Assembly (NCBI GenBank): GCA_002504405.1
Contig: DARO01000004.1
Coordinates: forward strand, 1-64,000
Length of the DNA stretch: 64,000 nt
Direction of reading: 5' to 3'
DNA from: Methanomassiliicoccaceae archaeon UBA71
Lineage (GTDB): Archaea > Thermoplasmatota > Thermoplasmata > Methanomassiliicoccales > Methanomethylophilaceae
Part shown: one piece after another, positions 28,679 through 37,130 of the stretch
How positions within the stretch are numbered: position 1 is the stretch's first letter
How the letters are laid out: every line of letters begins with the position of its first letter
Position numbers and translations under genes: made by a program
The notes under the pieces: model-generated
Told to the model about the DNA's origin: nothing
Database searches by the model: none
The model's input: only the letters and a program-made list of their open reading frames with translations

Positions 28679-29788
28679 TCAATTGATCATATTCCAAAAT
28701 TGGAACACGTATTCGGAATAATTGTCCGAATCCAGAACATTCGGAAGATCGAAGTCCAGATACTCGGAGTATATGAACATAGCATACATGGCGTACGCTG
28801 TGACGAATCCCTGTGTCACATACGACATCGCGTTTATGGCACTTCCAGATACTGCGTAGATGTGATTCGTCTTCGATGCATCAACTCCTCCTAGAATGGG
28901 GTCGTTTCTTATGGATTCCACATATGCGTTGATGTCTGTGATGCCATCACCCATCCCGAGTGTGGTGTAGATGATGACCTCGGGATTCTTCTCGGCAATC
29001 GCTTCTTTGGATACTGGAGCATACATGCCCACTTCCATGAAGACATTACTGGCATGGACTCTGTCAAGCATGGAGCCTGCGATATATTCCGGGCCCGTTG
29101 CATACGTTGAGGTCATCATGACCGCGACATTTTTCTCAACACCGCCGAGCTTTGTCTCGACAATACTCTCGCACCATTCGTCGATCGTATCGATGACGTT
29201 GTTCATCTCGTCGACCATCCTTTCCGCCTCGGCCTCCTTGTCGAATACCTTTCCGAGAAGGATGATATTGTTGAGTGCTGTCTCCAGAGTGTCTTCGTTC
29301 TTCAGAACGATATATGTCACGCCATAGCTGTCAAGTTGTTTCCCGGTGTTCTCATTATATCCATATTCTCCGAATACGATGATGTCTGTCTCGACTTTAA
29401 CCAACGATTCTGCCGAGATGTTGTACATGTTCCCCAGTCCGGTGATCGATCCATCTGCAAGACCGTCTACAATCGCCTTGGGGAAATCGTCATCGGTCAT
29501 CCCGATGATGCTCGCATCCTCATCATACACGCCGGCATCCGTGGTTACTCCCACAATCTGGGATGAAAGCCCGATGCCACAGAGCATGGCAGTAACGGTT
29601 GTCGAAGCAGAGGTAATCCTGTCTGTGGTTCCGATTGTTACAGTCCTTCCAATCCCATCAGTTATCGTAATGGATTGGTCGTCATTCCCGTCGTCATTGT
29701 TGCCTTTGTCCAAAGATACGATGGCCACTGCTGCGGCTACGACAATTACAATTGCAACGATAATGACTGCAATCCTGTTTCTTTCCAT
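28679..29788 (-). CDS. Membrane-anchored substrate-binding protein (BtuF/FecB type)
   Basis: The 369-residue protein has an N-terminal hydrophobic anchor (about residues 6-24) without a lipobox, a short Asp/Asn-rich linker, then a periplasmic-binding fold of the class III type. It is extracellular and delivers the ligand to the permease. It is the first gene of the operon SBP-permease-ATPase-cbiZ-nifD-nifK. Its ATG is preceded by AGGTG and, 12 bases upstream, by a perfect 17-bp operator. Family members bind corrinoids, haem, siderophores or metal chelates. The gene company favours a corrinoid or other tetrapyrrole. Confidence 0.85.
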   Translation of the reverse strand: MERNRIAVIIVAIVIVVAAAVAIVSLDKGNNDDGNDDQSITITDGIGRTVTIGTTDRITSASTTVTAMLCGIGLSSQIVGVTTDAGVYDEDASIIGMTDDDFPKAIVDGLADGSITGLGNMYNISAESLVKVETDIIVFGEYGYNENTGKQLDSYGVTYIVLKNEDTLETALNNIILLGKVFDKEAEAERMVDEMNNVIDTIDEWCESIVETKLGGVEKNVAVMMTSTYATGPEYIAGSMLDRVHASNVFMEVGMYAPVSKEAIAEKNPEVIIYTTLGMGDGITDINAYVESIRNDPILGGVDASKTNHIYAVSGSAINAMSYVTQGFVTAYAMYAMFIYSEYLDFDLPNVLDSDNYSEYVFQFWNMIN

Positions 29789-29799
29789 TGTAACACCTA

Positions 29800-29816
29800 T
29801 TGGATGTTACATCCAA
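29800..29816 (-). promoter_or_regulatory. Operator copy C (TTGGATG-N3-CATCCAA)
   Basis: TTGGATGTTACATCCAA has perfect 7-bp half sites and sits between the ATG of the importer operon and a TATA-like TTTAATACG about 20-25 bases further upstream. It covers the probable transcription start. It is nearly identical to copy B, 14.6 kb away. Confidence 0.75.
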
Positions 29817-29882
29817 CTTGTCAAAAATCGTATTAAATCATTTGGAGAACAGATGCTTTGTTACTCAACATTTTTTAAATGA

Positions 29883-30441
29883 CAGTTAGAGAAAAAGATT
29901 CCCTTGACCCTTCATGTGTGCACCCACTGAACTCATTGATCGCGCCTTCCGACATCCATTGGATCTACAATTACATCAGATTAACCTCTCTCGAAGTTCC
30001 TGATTGATACGATGTAAACCACATTTAACAAAGTCGAAGAAACATCCCTTCATCCCTCATATGGAGAGGATTGTCGTCAGAATGGATCCACCATCCCAAC
30101 TATTCAGGACAATACAATCTGCCATCACTAATGCATCTACTGCTCCATGAACTCCAATATCCGGCCAGCTCTTATGCGTGGTTGATGTTCCGATAGATTG
30201 GGTTTGTTCCATCGAACCATATTCCTTCGGATCATACCCCTCTGGAAATCGGAATCTTGGTCTCCGAGTATGCATGCCACCCCATTCCGTCCTGCCCCGA
30301 GACAATCTGGGTCAGTCTTCCTTCCAAATTGTTCAGCGACCACTCTCTTAAGTATTTTGTAAACAATCAAAGGTAACGTCGGCCCCGTTCCACACTAGTA
30401 ATAATTCCATGCAGTAAGAGACCAGCCTGATGTGTGATTAA
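29883..30441. other. Gap, possible decayed gene on the minus strand
   Basis: Two overlapping minus-strand frames (30057-30305 and 30137-30370) contain peptide-like sequence such as RFRFPEGYDPKEYG, but neither shows a known domain and each is interrupted relative to the other. A frameshifted transposase or other mobile remnant is possible. I cannot support a function. No hairpin or RNA gene is evident. Confidence 0.3.
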
Positions 30442-31305
30442 ATGAACGACGATGTAATCGTAATCCATGATTTAGTCAAACGCTTCGGCGACAAAGTCGC
30501 TGTGGACCATCTCGATCTGAATGTCTGCAGAGGCGAGATATTCGGATTCCTCGGACCCAACGGTGCCGGGAAGACCACGACAGTAAGATGCATCTCCACC
30601 CTGACGGACTTCGACGAGGGGACCATCTCGATCTCTGGCCACGACGTCCGCAGAGACCAAATCGCAGCCAAGAACTGCATGGGCGTGATCCAACAGCAGA
30701 TCTCCCTGGACAAGGACCTGACGATAAGGGAGAACATGATCTCCCAGGCTATGTACCACATGATCCGGCGCGACGAGAGGAACTCCAGAATCGCCGAACT
30801 GTCGGATTATTTCGGACTCGGAGAATATCTGGACAAACAGGTCGATAGCCTGTCTGGAGGTTGGAAGAAGCGCGCGGCCATCGTATGCGCGATGCTCCAT
30901 GATCCTGAGGTCCTATTCCTCGACGAGCCCACAACCGGCCTGGACATCAATGCCAGACGTCTGCTCTGGGACATCGTCAGATCCCTCCAGAAGCGTGGGA
31001 CCACCGTGTTCCTGACCACCCACTACATCGAGGAGGCGGAGGCGCTGTGCGACAGGGTTGGCATAATCGACCACGGGAAGCTTATCGCGCTGGACGTCCC
31101 CCGGGTCCTGTGCGATTCCGTCGGCTCAATCACCGTCGAATACCTAGAGGATGGCAAGACGACCTACCGGCATTTCAAGAACCGCCAGGATGCGCAGGAA
31201 TTCGCTTCCCGTCTCGAGACCGACTCCGACATCAGGATTCGTCGGACCAGTCTCGAGGATGTATTCGTCGAACTGACAGGAAGGTCCGCGGAGGTACTGG
31301 GATGA
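30442..31305 (+). CDS. ABC-2 type exporter ATPase (DrrA-like)
   Basis: The 287-residue protein has Walker A GPNGAGKTT, signature DSLSGGWKKRA, Walker B VLFLDEPTTGLD and H-loop LTTHYIEEAEALCDRVGI. The C-terminal extension ends in TSLEDVFVELTGR, which is characteristic of the daunorubicin-resistance/NodI group of exporter ATPases. It pairs with the permease that overlaps its stop codon (ATGA). The exported compound is unknown. It lies between the accessory block and an integrase remnant, so it may belong to the inserted material. Confidence 0.9.
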   Translation: MNDDVIVIHDLVKRFGDKVAVDHLDLNVCRGEIFGFLGPNGAGKTTTVRCISTLTDFDEGTISISGHDVRRDQIAAKNCMGVIQQQISLDKDLTIRENMISQAMYHMIRRDERNSRIAELSDYFGLGEYLDKQVDSLSGGWKKRAAIVCAMLHDPEVLFLDEPTTGLDINARRLLWDIVRSLQKRGTTVFLTTHYIEEAEALCDRVGIIDHGKLIALDVPRVLCDSVGSITVEYLEDGKTTYRHFKNRQDAQEFASRLETDSDIRIRRTSLEDVFVELTGRSAEVLG

Positions 31306-32057
31306 TTGACATTCTCAGGCAATCCTACTACGTCGCCTGGGGCGACCTGATGTTCATGAAGCACAACTTCTGGAACATTCTCGTGATGAGCCTCATGAGT
31401 CCGATCCTGTACCTGATCGCCTTCGGATACGGGCTCAGGACGGGTTCTACCGAGCTGGGGATTTCATACGTCGCGTTCGTCATCCCCGGAATCGTGGCAC
31501 TGTCCTCTCTCAACACATCGTTCTCAGCCACGTCCACCAGGATGAACGTTCAGAGGCTTTACTATAAGAGCTTCGACGAGATGATGCTGTGTCCGCTGAA
31601 CCTCCATGCGATAGTCCTCGGCAAGAGCGCCCTAGGGATGGTGAGGGGTCTCCTGGCCTGCGGCCTGCTCTATGCGCTTGGCCTGTTCCTAGCACCCGAG
31701 CTCCAGATCACTCTCCTGTTCGTCATCACCGTAGTCATGAACTGCGCAGTATTCTCGTTCCTCGGTGTCGCGGCCGCCCTCATAGCCAAGTCTCACCAGA
31801 GCATGGCCACGTTCAACAGCCTGGTCATCCTTCCGATGACGTTCCTGTGCGGGACGTTCTTCTCCATATCGTCTCTCCCGAGCGTGTTCCAGGCTCTTCT
31901 CTATTGCCTGCCGCTTACCCATGCCAGTGAGTGCATCAGAGCCTCTGCGCTCCCAGACTACTATGATTTCCCGTGGCTGTGCATGCTGGCGATGATGGCG
32001 TTCATGGTGGCCTTCTACTTGTTGGACTGGTGGTTGTTGAAAACAAAGAAGATATGA
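31302..32057 (+). CDS. ABC-2 type exporter permease (DrrB-like)
   Basis: The 251-residue protein has about six predicted membrane helices and the ABC-2 family pattern, including GTFFSISSLPSVFQALLYCL near the C-terminus. It forms the membrane part of the exporter with the ATPase upstream; the ATG at 31302 overlaps the ATPase stop. Substrates of this group include antibiotics, lipids and polysaccharides. No biosynthetic genes nearby identify one here. Confidence 0.88.
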   Translation: MIDILRQSYYVAWGDLMFMKHNFWNILVMSLMSPILYLIAFGYGLRTGSTELGISYVAFVIPGIVALSSLNTSFSATSTRMNVQRLYYKSFDEMMLCPLNLHAIVLGKSALGMVRGLLACGLLYALGLFLAPELQITLLFVITVVMNCAVFSFLGVAAALIAKSHQSMATFNSLVILPMTFLCGTFFSISSLPSVFQALLYCLPLTHASECIRASALPDYYDFPWLCMLAMMAFMVAFYLLDWWLLKTKKI

Positions 32058-32137
32058 GTGTGCACCGAAGAAGGTCCCAATCCGTCCGAAATAATCCGTC
32101 GACTCATTCCGACGTACCTTCTGACACGTCAGGGTGG

Positions 32138-32448
32138 GTGGTGAACGATTCCGTGAAATCACAAGTGCTGTTCCTCTCGAGGGACAGCGCGGACGGATTC
32201 TTCTCGGGCAACGCGATCGGGAGATCAAAGAGGTTGTGGAGGAGGATCTTGGCATAGAATTCGATCTCCGCGAGTGCCGCGGAATGTTCGGCCAAAGACA
32301 TCTGGATAGCGACCTGAATCTAGAATCCGTGAGCGTGTTCGTAGGCCACACGTCAACGAAAACGACCGAGAACTTCTACAGCAGGAAGAGGATGCCGAAT
32401 GCGGTCGAGAGCACCAAGAGGACATGGGACGAAGATGGTGGACAGTGA
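32138..32448 (+). pseudogene. Frameshifted C-terminal remnant of a tyrosine recombinase (integrase)
   Basis: One frame reads VLFLSRDSADGFFSGNAIG up to about 32217. The next frame continues with EIKEVVEEDLGIEFDLREC, FGQRHLDSDLNLESVSVF, VGHTSTKTTENFYSRKRM. Together they are the C-terminal catalytic part of an archaeal phage-type integrase, with the GH...TTxxFY block holding the His and nucleophile Tyr. The shift near 32215-32222 and the absent N-terminal half make it non-functional. It ends 36 bases from tRNA-Ala, the usual attachment site for such elements. The integrated element has apparently been lost or scrambled. Confidence 0.75.
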
Positions 32449-32484
32449 AAATGTCCAAGAATCGGAGATCTGGATGAGGAAAAA

Positions 32485-32560
32485 TGGTGGACAGGGCGAG
32501 ATTCGAACTCGCGGCCTCTACCATGCCAAGGTAACGATCTTCCAACTGATCTACCTGCCC
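32485..32560 (-). tRNA. tRNA-Ala (anticodon GGC)
   Basis: The minus strand folds as a full cloverleaf. Acceptor GGGCAGG/CCTGTCC contains the G3-U70 pair that identifies tRNA-Ala. The anticodon loop is TTGGCAT with stem TTACC/GGTAG, the T-arm contains TTCGAAT, and the discriminator is A with encoded CCA. It has no intron. The integrase remnant lies immediately beyond its 3' end. Confidence 0.93.
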
Positions 32561-32668
32561 AGCAAAATCGCTGATAGTGTCGTTATAGTTAAACTTTTCT
32601 ATTGGCCGATGTGAATGGGTCAGCGATAACCGCGGTTTTTTATCGGCATTATGCATCATCACCCCGTA

Positions 32669-33127
32669 ATGACCAGATCCTCGATGGTTCCACTGGCCCT
32701 GGCGGTAGTCGTCCTCTGCATCGCCGGCACACTGGCTGCGTTCGCGTTGGGATTCCTGGCGGACGACCGGGAGACTTACCCGGTCTACTCCGTGGAGGGT
32801 GTTAGGGACGGGTCCACTGTATCAGGCGAGGCCCACTGCGAGGACATAGGCGAATCGTCAAGGGAGGCCGTCCTGCGTTTCACCTACAGCCTGGAATGCG
32901 ACGGAGAGGCGATATCGATGGAATCGTACCTCTTCATGGACGGCAATAGGCCCGTGGATAGCCTGTACTCGGAATCCGGAACAATGGAGGTGTGCGGCAT
33001 ACCCACCGTCGTATGGGTTCCCGTGGATGGTTCCGGGTTCTGCTACTGCATATCTTCGGACGGAGAGGTGCTCGGCATCTCCATCGAGAAGGATGGGATC
33101 TCTGCGTTCGCTCAGGCCGTCCCGTAA
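32669..33127 (+). CDS. Hypothetical exported or membrane-anchored protein
   Basis: The 152-residue product starts with a hydrophobic segment (MVPLALAVVVLCIAGTLAAF) that is a signal or anchor. The remainder is acidic with several cysteines (HCEDIG, ECDGE, EVCGIP, FCYCIS). No family is recognised. ATG at 32669 is favoured over 32651 because an AT-rich TATA-like stretch lies about 25-30 bases upstream. Its 3' end overlaps the convergent binding-protein gene by 16 bases. It may be a small secreted protein specific to this lineage. Confidence 0.6.
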   Translation: MTRSSMVPLALAVVVLCIAGTLAAFALGFLADDRETYPVYSVEGVRDGSTVSGEAHCEDIGESSREAVLRFTYSLECDGEAISMESYLFMDGNRPVDSLYSESGTMEVCGIPTVVWVPVDGSGFCYCISSDGEVLGISIEKDGISAFAQAVP

Positions 33128-34500
33128 TCGAGGAAGAAATCATCTATGTCCAATCCGGACCAGTAGTCGTAGGACGAGAAGTTCTCGAAGTAGTACCAGA
33201 ACAGCTCGACATAGTCGATTCCCAGGGACTCCGCCACATCGGGGTACATAACGCACACGTAGAACGCGGCCTCGACCACATACAGGGGACTGTTGCCCAT
33301 CTCCCTCGCCATCCCCAGGTAATAGACCTCCACCGATGAGGAGGACAGCATGGAGATGTCCGCCTGTATGCATTCGCCCAGGTCGTACTGCCCCCTCATG
33401 CCATCATGTTCGTTGTCCACATAGTATACGACGCCTCCCCTCTGGCTCTCCAGGACCAACGCCAGGATCTGCTCCTGGTTGAGGTCCTGATAGTTGCGCT
33501 GGAGCATGGAGCTGTGCTGCCCCACCGCGTACACCCCAACCCACTCCGCATGGATGTTGTTGGTGTTGTCCTTGCCCGTGATGCTGATGGTCCCTGGCGC
33601 GTAGAGAAGAGACGAGCGGGCCATTATCATGGCGCACCTGTCATCCTCCGGGATGGATTCAGTCGCCTCGGACAGAATCCCCAGCACCTCGTCGTGCCAG
33701 GCCAGATACTCGTAGGTCTTGTCGAGGTCCCCCTGAAGCAGGAATGCGAACATGAGTATCGAGCGGTCGATGTTCTCGTTCGGTATGTCCACCCCGCTGT
33801 TGTCAGCGGTCGAGATGAACATGACGTCGATGCCGAACGACGAGAGCTTCGTTGGGGACCTGCTGTCCGCGGTCTCGTCGCAATAGCCCACCACATACAC
33901 GTCGATCTCCGCGGCCACCATCCTCTCGTAGTTCGGAGACTCCGTGGTCCCGTAGGACGATGCCTCCGAGAACGCGGGATTCATCGACGACCAGTATTGA
34001 CGGATGGTGTCGTCCACCATCACGACCTTGTCGCACAGGCCCGTCAGATCGGCCACGTATGCTCCGCTGCAGTACCCTATGGCGACCGAGTTTACCGGCC
34101 AGGAGACCTTCGCTATAGTGTAGTAGTTGTCGATGTAGAAGACATCCATGCGGTCCGAGGCGATTATCCTCCTGAGATAGTCGACATCGTCCATGTCAAC
34201 CGTGCCGTCGCAGTTGGCATCGCACAGAGGCGTGACCGACGCCCTGCCGTCTATGACCGCCTGGAGGTACTCCACATCGTCCTCGTCGATACGGTCGTCC
34301 TGGTTGGCGTTACCGTAGACCCAGAGACGCGACCCCTCGTCCGGGAAATCCTCCTCCTGAAGAACGGTCCCGACGGTAGAACCAACGTCCGTATCCTCGT
34401 GGAAGTGGTACTTCTCGTTCTCCACCCTTACGTATACGAGCAGCGACGAGAGTATTATTATGGCGGCCAGTGCGACTGCGAGTGCGCGCCTGGCGTTCAT
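33112..34500 (-). CDS. ABC importer substrate-binding protein with N-terminal dockerin-like module
   Basis: The 462-residue protein has a signal anchor (about residues 5-24), then at residues 62-113 two 12-residue calcium-loop repeats, NANQDDRIDEDDVEYL and DANCDGTVDMDDVDYL. Each is followed by a short helix, the layout of a type I dockerin. The rest is a BtuF/FecB-type binding domain. The start overlaps the ATPase stop (ATGA) with GGAGGTG upstream. As last gene of MT-MT-permease-ATPase-SBP it supplies the extracellular receptor. Dockerins normally dock to cohesins on scaffolds; a dockerin on a transporter receptor is unusual and might tether it to another surface protein or sense calcium. Confidence 0.85.
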   Translation of the reverse strand: MNARRALAVALAAIIILSSLLVYVRVENEKYHFHEDTDVGSTVGTVLQEEDFPDEGSRLWVYGNANQDDRIDEDDVEYLQAVIDGRASVTPLCDANCDGTVDMDDVDYLRRIIASDRMDVFYIDNYYTIAKVSWPVNSVAIGYCSGAYVADLTGLCDKVVMVDDTIRQYWSSMNPAFSEASSYGTTESPNYERMVAAEIDVYVVGYCDETADSRSPTKLSSFGIDVMFISTADNSGVDIPNENIDRSILMFAFLLQGDLDKTYEYLAWHDEVLGILSEATESIPEDDRCAMIMARSSLLYAPGTISITGKDNTNNIHAEWVGVYAVGQHSSMLQRNYQDLNQEQILALVLESQRGGVVYYVDNEHDGMRGQYDLGECIQADISMLSSSSVEVYYLGMAREMGNSPLYVVEAAFYVCVMYPDVAESLGIDYVELFWYYFENFSSYDYWSGLDIDDFFLDYGTA

Positions 34501-35279
34501 CCGCGCACCTCCGGCAGCAGTATCACATGCGGCCTCCCGTCGGCATCTATCACCCTGGATCCTACACCGTAGGCCCTCATGATATTCTCCTCGGTCATCA
34601 CATCCCACACCTTGCCGTCGGCCGCTATCCCCTTGTCATGGACTATCAGGACGCGATCCGCGAACGCTGCGGTCAGGTTGAGGTCGTGGCACACCATCAG
34701 CACTATCACCCCGCGAGAGGCGGCGTACTCCCTCAGGAACCCCATCACCTCCATCTGGTGCTTGACATCAAGGTTGGAGGTCGGCTCGTCCAGTATGAGC
34801 ACGTCGGGCTCCTGTGCGAGCCCCCTTGCGATGAGTACCTTCTGCATCTGCCCCGAGCTGAGCTCGTTGATGTCCCTGTGGGACAGGCCCTCCAGGCCTG
34901 TGGCCTCCAATGCCTCCTCGGCCACATCCAGGTCGTGGTCCGATGTCGCCCACTCCGAATGCGGGAACCTCCCCATGAGGACCATCTCGGCGACAGTCGT
35001 CCTGAAAACGCTGTCAATGCGGTTGGGCACGAAGGCCATCCTGCGGGCAAGACCCATGAGAGACATCGACCTGACGTCTTCGCCGTCGAGGAGGATGCTG
35101 CCGCTCCAGGGCTTGAGTATCTTGTTCATGCATTTGACCAGCGTGGTCTTCCCCACGCCGTTGGGCCCTATGACGCATACCAGCTCCGGCCTGTCGAGGG
35201 TGAACGACACGTCCTCCAGCAGAGGCTCGGAGCCGTAGCCGAATGTCAGGCCGGACACCTCCAGCCGTGTCAAGTCCAA
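34497..35279 (-). CDS. FecE/BtuD-type ABC importer ATPase (second system)
   Basis: The 260-residue ATPase has Walker A GPNGVGKTT, signature NELSSGQMQKVLIARG, Walker B VLILDEPTSNLD, H-loop MVCHDLN, and the subfamily C-terminus VMTEENIMRAYGVGSRVI. It overlaps the permease gene upstream and the binding-protein gene downstream, so the three are coupled. It is distinct in sequence from the ATPase at 26692-27582. The ATPase remnant at 1244-1399 resembles this one (VITEENIESVYRV). Confidence 0.9.
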   Translation of the reverse strand: MDLTRLEVSGLTFGYGSEPLLEDVSFTLDRPELVCVIGPNGVGKTTLVKCMNKILKPWSGSILLDGEDVRSMSLMGLARRMAFVPNRIDSVFRTTVAEMVLMGRFPHSEWATSDHDLDVAEEALEATGLEGLSHRDINELSSGQMQKVLIARGLAQEPDVLILDEPTSNLDVKHQMEVMGFLREYAASRGVIVLMVCHDLNLTAAFADRVLIVHDKGIAADGKVWDVMTEENIMRAYGVGSRVIDADGRPHVILLPEVRG

Positions 35280-36328
35280 GCCTCCTTGGAGCTCCTAAGT
35301 ATGAGGTACATGAATATCGGGCCGCCGATGCACGCCGTGACCACACCCACAGGCAGGATCATGTCCGTGAGCAGCCTGGACGCTATGTCCGCCAATAGAA
35401 GGAGCAATGCGCCGAAGATCCCCGCCGCCGGCACCAGGTACTTGTTGTCGGACCCCACGATGATGCGTGCCACATGGGGGGCGACCAGTCCCACGAATCC
35501 GATGATACCCGTGAAGCTTACTACCGTGGCCGCCACGACGGTGATCAGTATGAGTATGAGCAGCCTCTCGGTGTCTATGTTGATGCCCAGGGTCTTGGCG
35601 CCCTCGTCCCCGGAACCCATGACGTTCAGACGGTTCGCCAGCACTTGCACGATCACAGACCCGGCTGCGGCCACCACCACTATGATCAGGAGGTCACCGT
35701 ACCCTATGTCCTCCAGCGTTCCGACCATCCACTTGTACACTGTGGATAGGTCGTCCGGGTCGGCGACTATCATGAAGAGCTGCGTCAGGGCATTGAACAG
35801 GTACATGAGCGAGGTGCCGCAGAGGATCATCATCGTTGGCGTCGCGCGCCTGAACCTGCTCATGAAGAGGATGATGATTGTGGGTATCATCGCGAAGATG
35901 AAAGCGTTGAGCACCACCCCTCCCCCGAACACGAGCTCGATGCCCGCGATGAAGGCCAGAGCGGCCCCGAATCCCGCACCGGACGATATCCCCATAGTGT
36001 ATGGGTCGGCAAGGGGGTTCTTCAGAAGGCTCTGCATGGCAGTGCCGCAGACAGCCAGGGCGAACCCGCACACTATCGCCCCCAGGATGCGCGGAAGCCT
36101 CAGGTCTATGACCACATGGGCGGCATCTGCATCATCGTATGGCATGTTGATTATCGCATCCCAGATTATCCCGTAGACCTCCGACATGGACACCGGATAC
36201 GGTCCCAGGGTGACGGCGTATGCCATTACCAGGAGGCACAGGACCGCGCACCCCAGGATGAACAACACCCTGCGGGCCACCATCCTGTGATAGCTCCTCC
36301 TGAACTCGGACCTGCCGTCTTCGACCAT
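35270..36328 (-). CDS. FecCD/BtuC-type ABC importer permease (second system)
   Basis: The 352-residue protein has about ten predicted membrane helices and family blocks DLRLPRILGAIVCGFALAVC, QSLLKNPLADPYTMGISSGA and FTGIIGFVGLVAPHVARI. It forms the channel for a metal-chelate, haem or corrinoid importer. It follows the methyltransferase gene by 4 bases and overlaps the ATPase gene. Confidence 0.9.
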   Translation of the reverse strand: MVEDGRSEFRRSYHRMVARRVLFILGCAVLCLLVMAYAVTLGPYPVSMSEVYGIIWDAIINMPYDDADAAHVVIDLRLPRILGAIVCGFALAVCGTAMQSLLKNPLADPYTMGISSGAGFGAALAFIAGIELVFGGGVVLNAFIFAMIPTIIILFMSRFRRATPTMMILCGTSLMYLFNALTQLFMIVADPDDLSTVYKWMVGTLEDIGYGDLLIIVVVAAAGSVIVQVLANRLNVMGSGDEGAKTLGINIDTERLLILILITVVAATVVSFTGIIGFVGLVAPHVARIIVGSDNKYLVPAAGIFGALLLLLADIASRLLTDMILPVGVVTACIGGPIFMYLILRSSKEAWT

Positions 36329-36332
36329 CGTA

Positions 36333-37076
36333 TCACTTCGTGACGCAGATGAAGAACGTCCTTGGAAGGTACAGGGTCTCCCCTCCGACCTTCAGCTTGT
36401 ACGAATCGCGCCCGTCCGTGTCGACCACTATGTTGCTTGCCCCCATCTCGATGAGGTTGTCCACATCCCACTGGGGCCTGCGCTCCCTGCTGAGAGGAAG
36501 GCCCTCGGCGATCCTCTCCATGATGCGGGCATCCACGTTCCCCATGTGCTTGTGGGACTCCTCGTGGACATCCGAGTCGCGCTGAGCGCGGGCGTACTCC
36601 TCGTCGAATTTGTAGAGGTAGTGGTTGCCGTCGAAGATCATCATCTTGCCGCCGGGCCTGAGGACCCTGAGCCACTCCGCATAGGCCCTCCTGGGGGACT
36701 CCAGATCCCATACTAGGTTCCTGGAGATGACGACATCGAACTGGCAGTCGTCGAATTCCAGGCTCTGGGCGTCCATCCTGCGGAAATCCACATCCACTCC
36801 ATAGCGGGAGCAGTTGCAGCGTGCCTGGTCCAGCATTGCCTCAGTGTAGTCCACGGCGGTGACACTGTGGCCTTCGCGCCCGAGGATGATGGGGAAGAAC
36901 CCGGGACCGCAGCCCACATCGAGGATCTTCAGGCAACTGCCGTCTGGCAGGTGCTTCTTGATTATGCCGAGCCAATGGTTGAAGCGCCCGTCCTCGATCG
37001 TCTCCATGATCGAGGCAGAGTAGCCCTCTGCCCTGAGGGTCCAATACCCCTCGATGTCCTTCAGGTTCGATTCCAT
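36333..37076 (-). CDS. Class I SAM-dependent methyltransferase (importer operon)
   Basis: The 247-residue protein has motif I ILDVGCGPGFFPIIL, motif II-like VDYTEAMLDQA, and VISRNLVWDLESPRRAYAEW with LRPGGKMMIFDG. These define the UbiE/BioC-like group. ATG at 37076 is preferred over the upstream frame start. It has its own TATA-like AATATTAATATC about 25-30 bases upstream and is separated by only 4 bases from the importer permease. Co-transcription with the importer suggests it modifies or helps make the imported ligand, or is controlled by the same signal. The substrate is unknown. Confidence 0.85.
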   Translation of the reverse strand: MESNLKDIEGYWTLRAEGYSASIMETIEDGRFNHWLGIIKKHLPDGSCLKILDVGCGPGFFPIILGREGHSVTAVDYTEAMLDQARCNCSRYGVDVDFRRMDAQSLEFDDCQFDVVISRNLVWDLESPRRAYAEWLRVLRPGGKMMIFDGNHYLYKFDEEYARAQRDSDVHEESHKHMGNVDARIMERIAEGLPLSRERRPQWDVDNLIEMGASNIVVDTDGRDSYKLKVGGETLYLPRTFFICVTK

Positions 37077-37130
37077 GATGATGCCGAGTAACACGATTTT
37101 GATATTAATATTATCGGAGAGGTTATGCGC

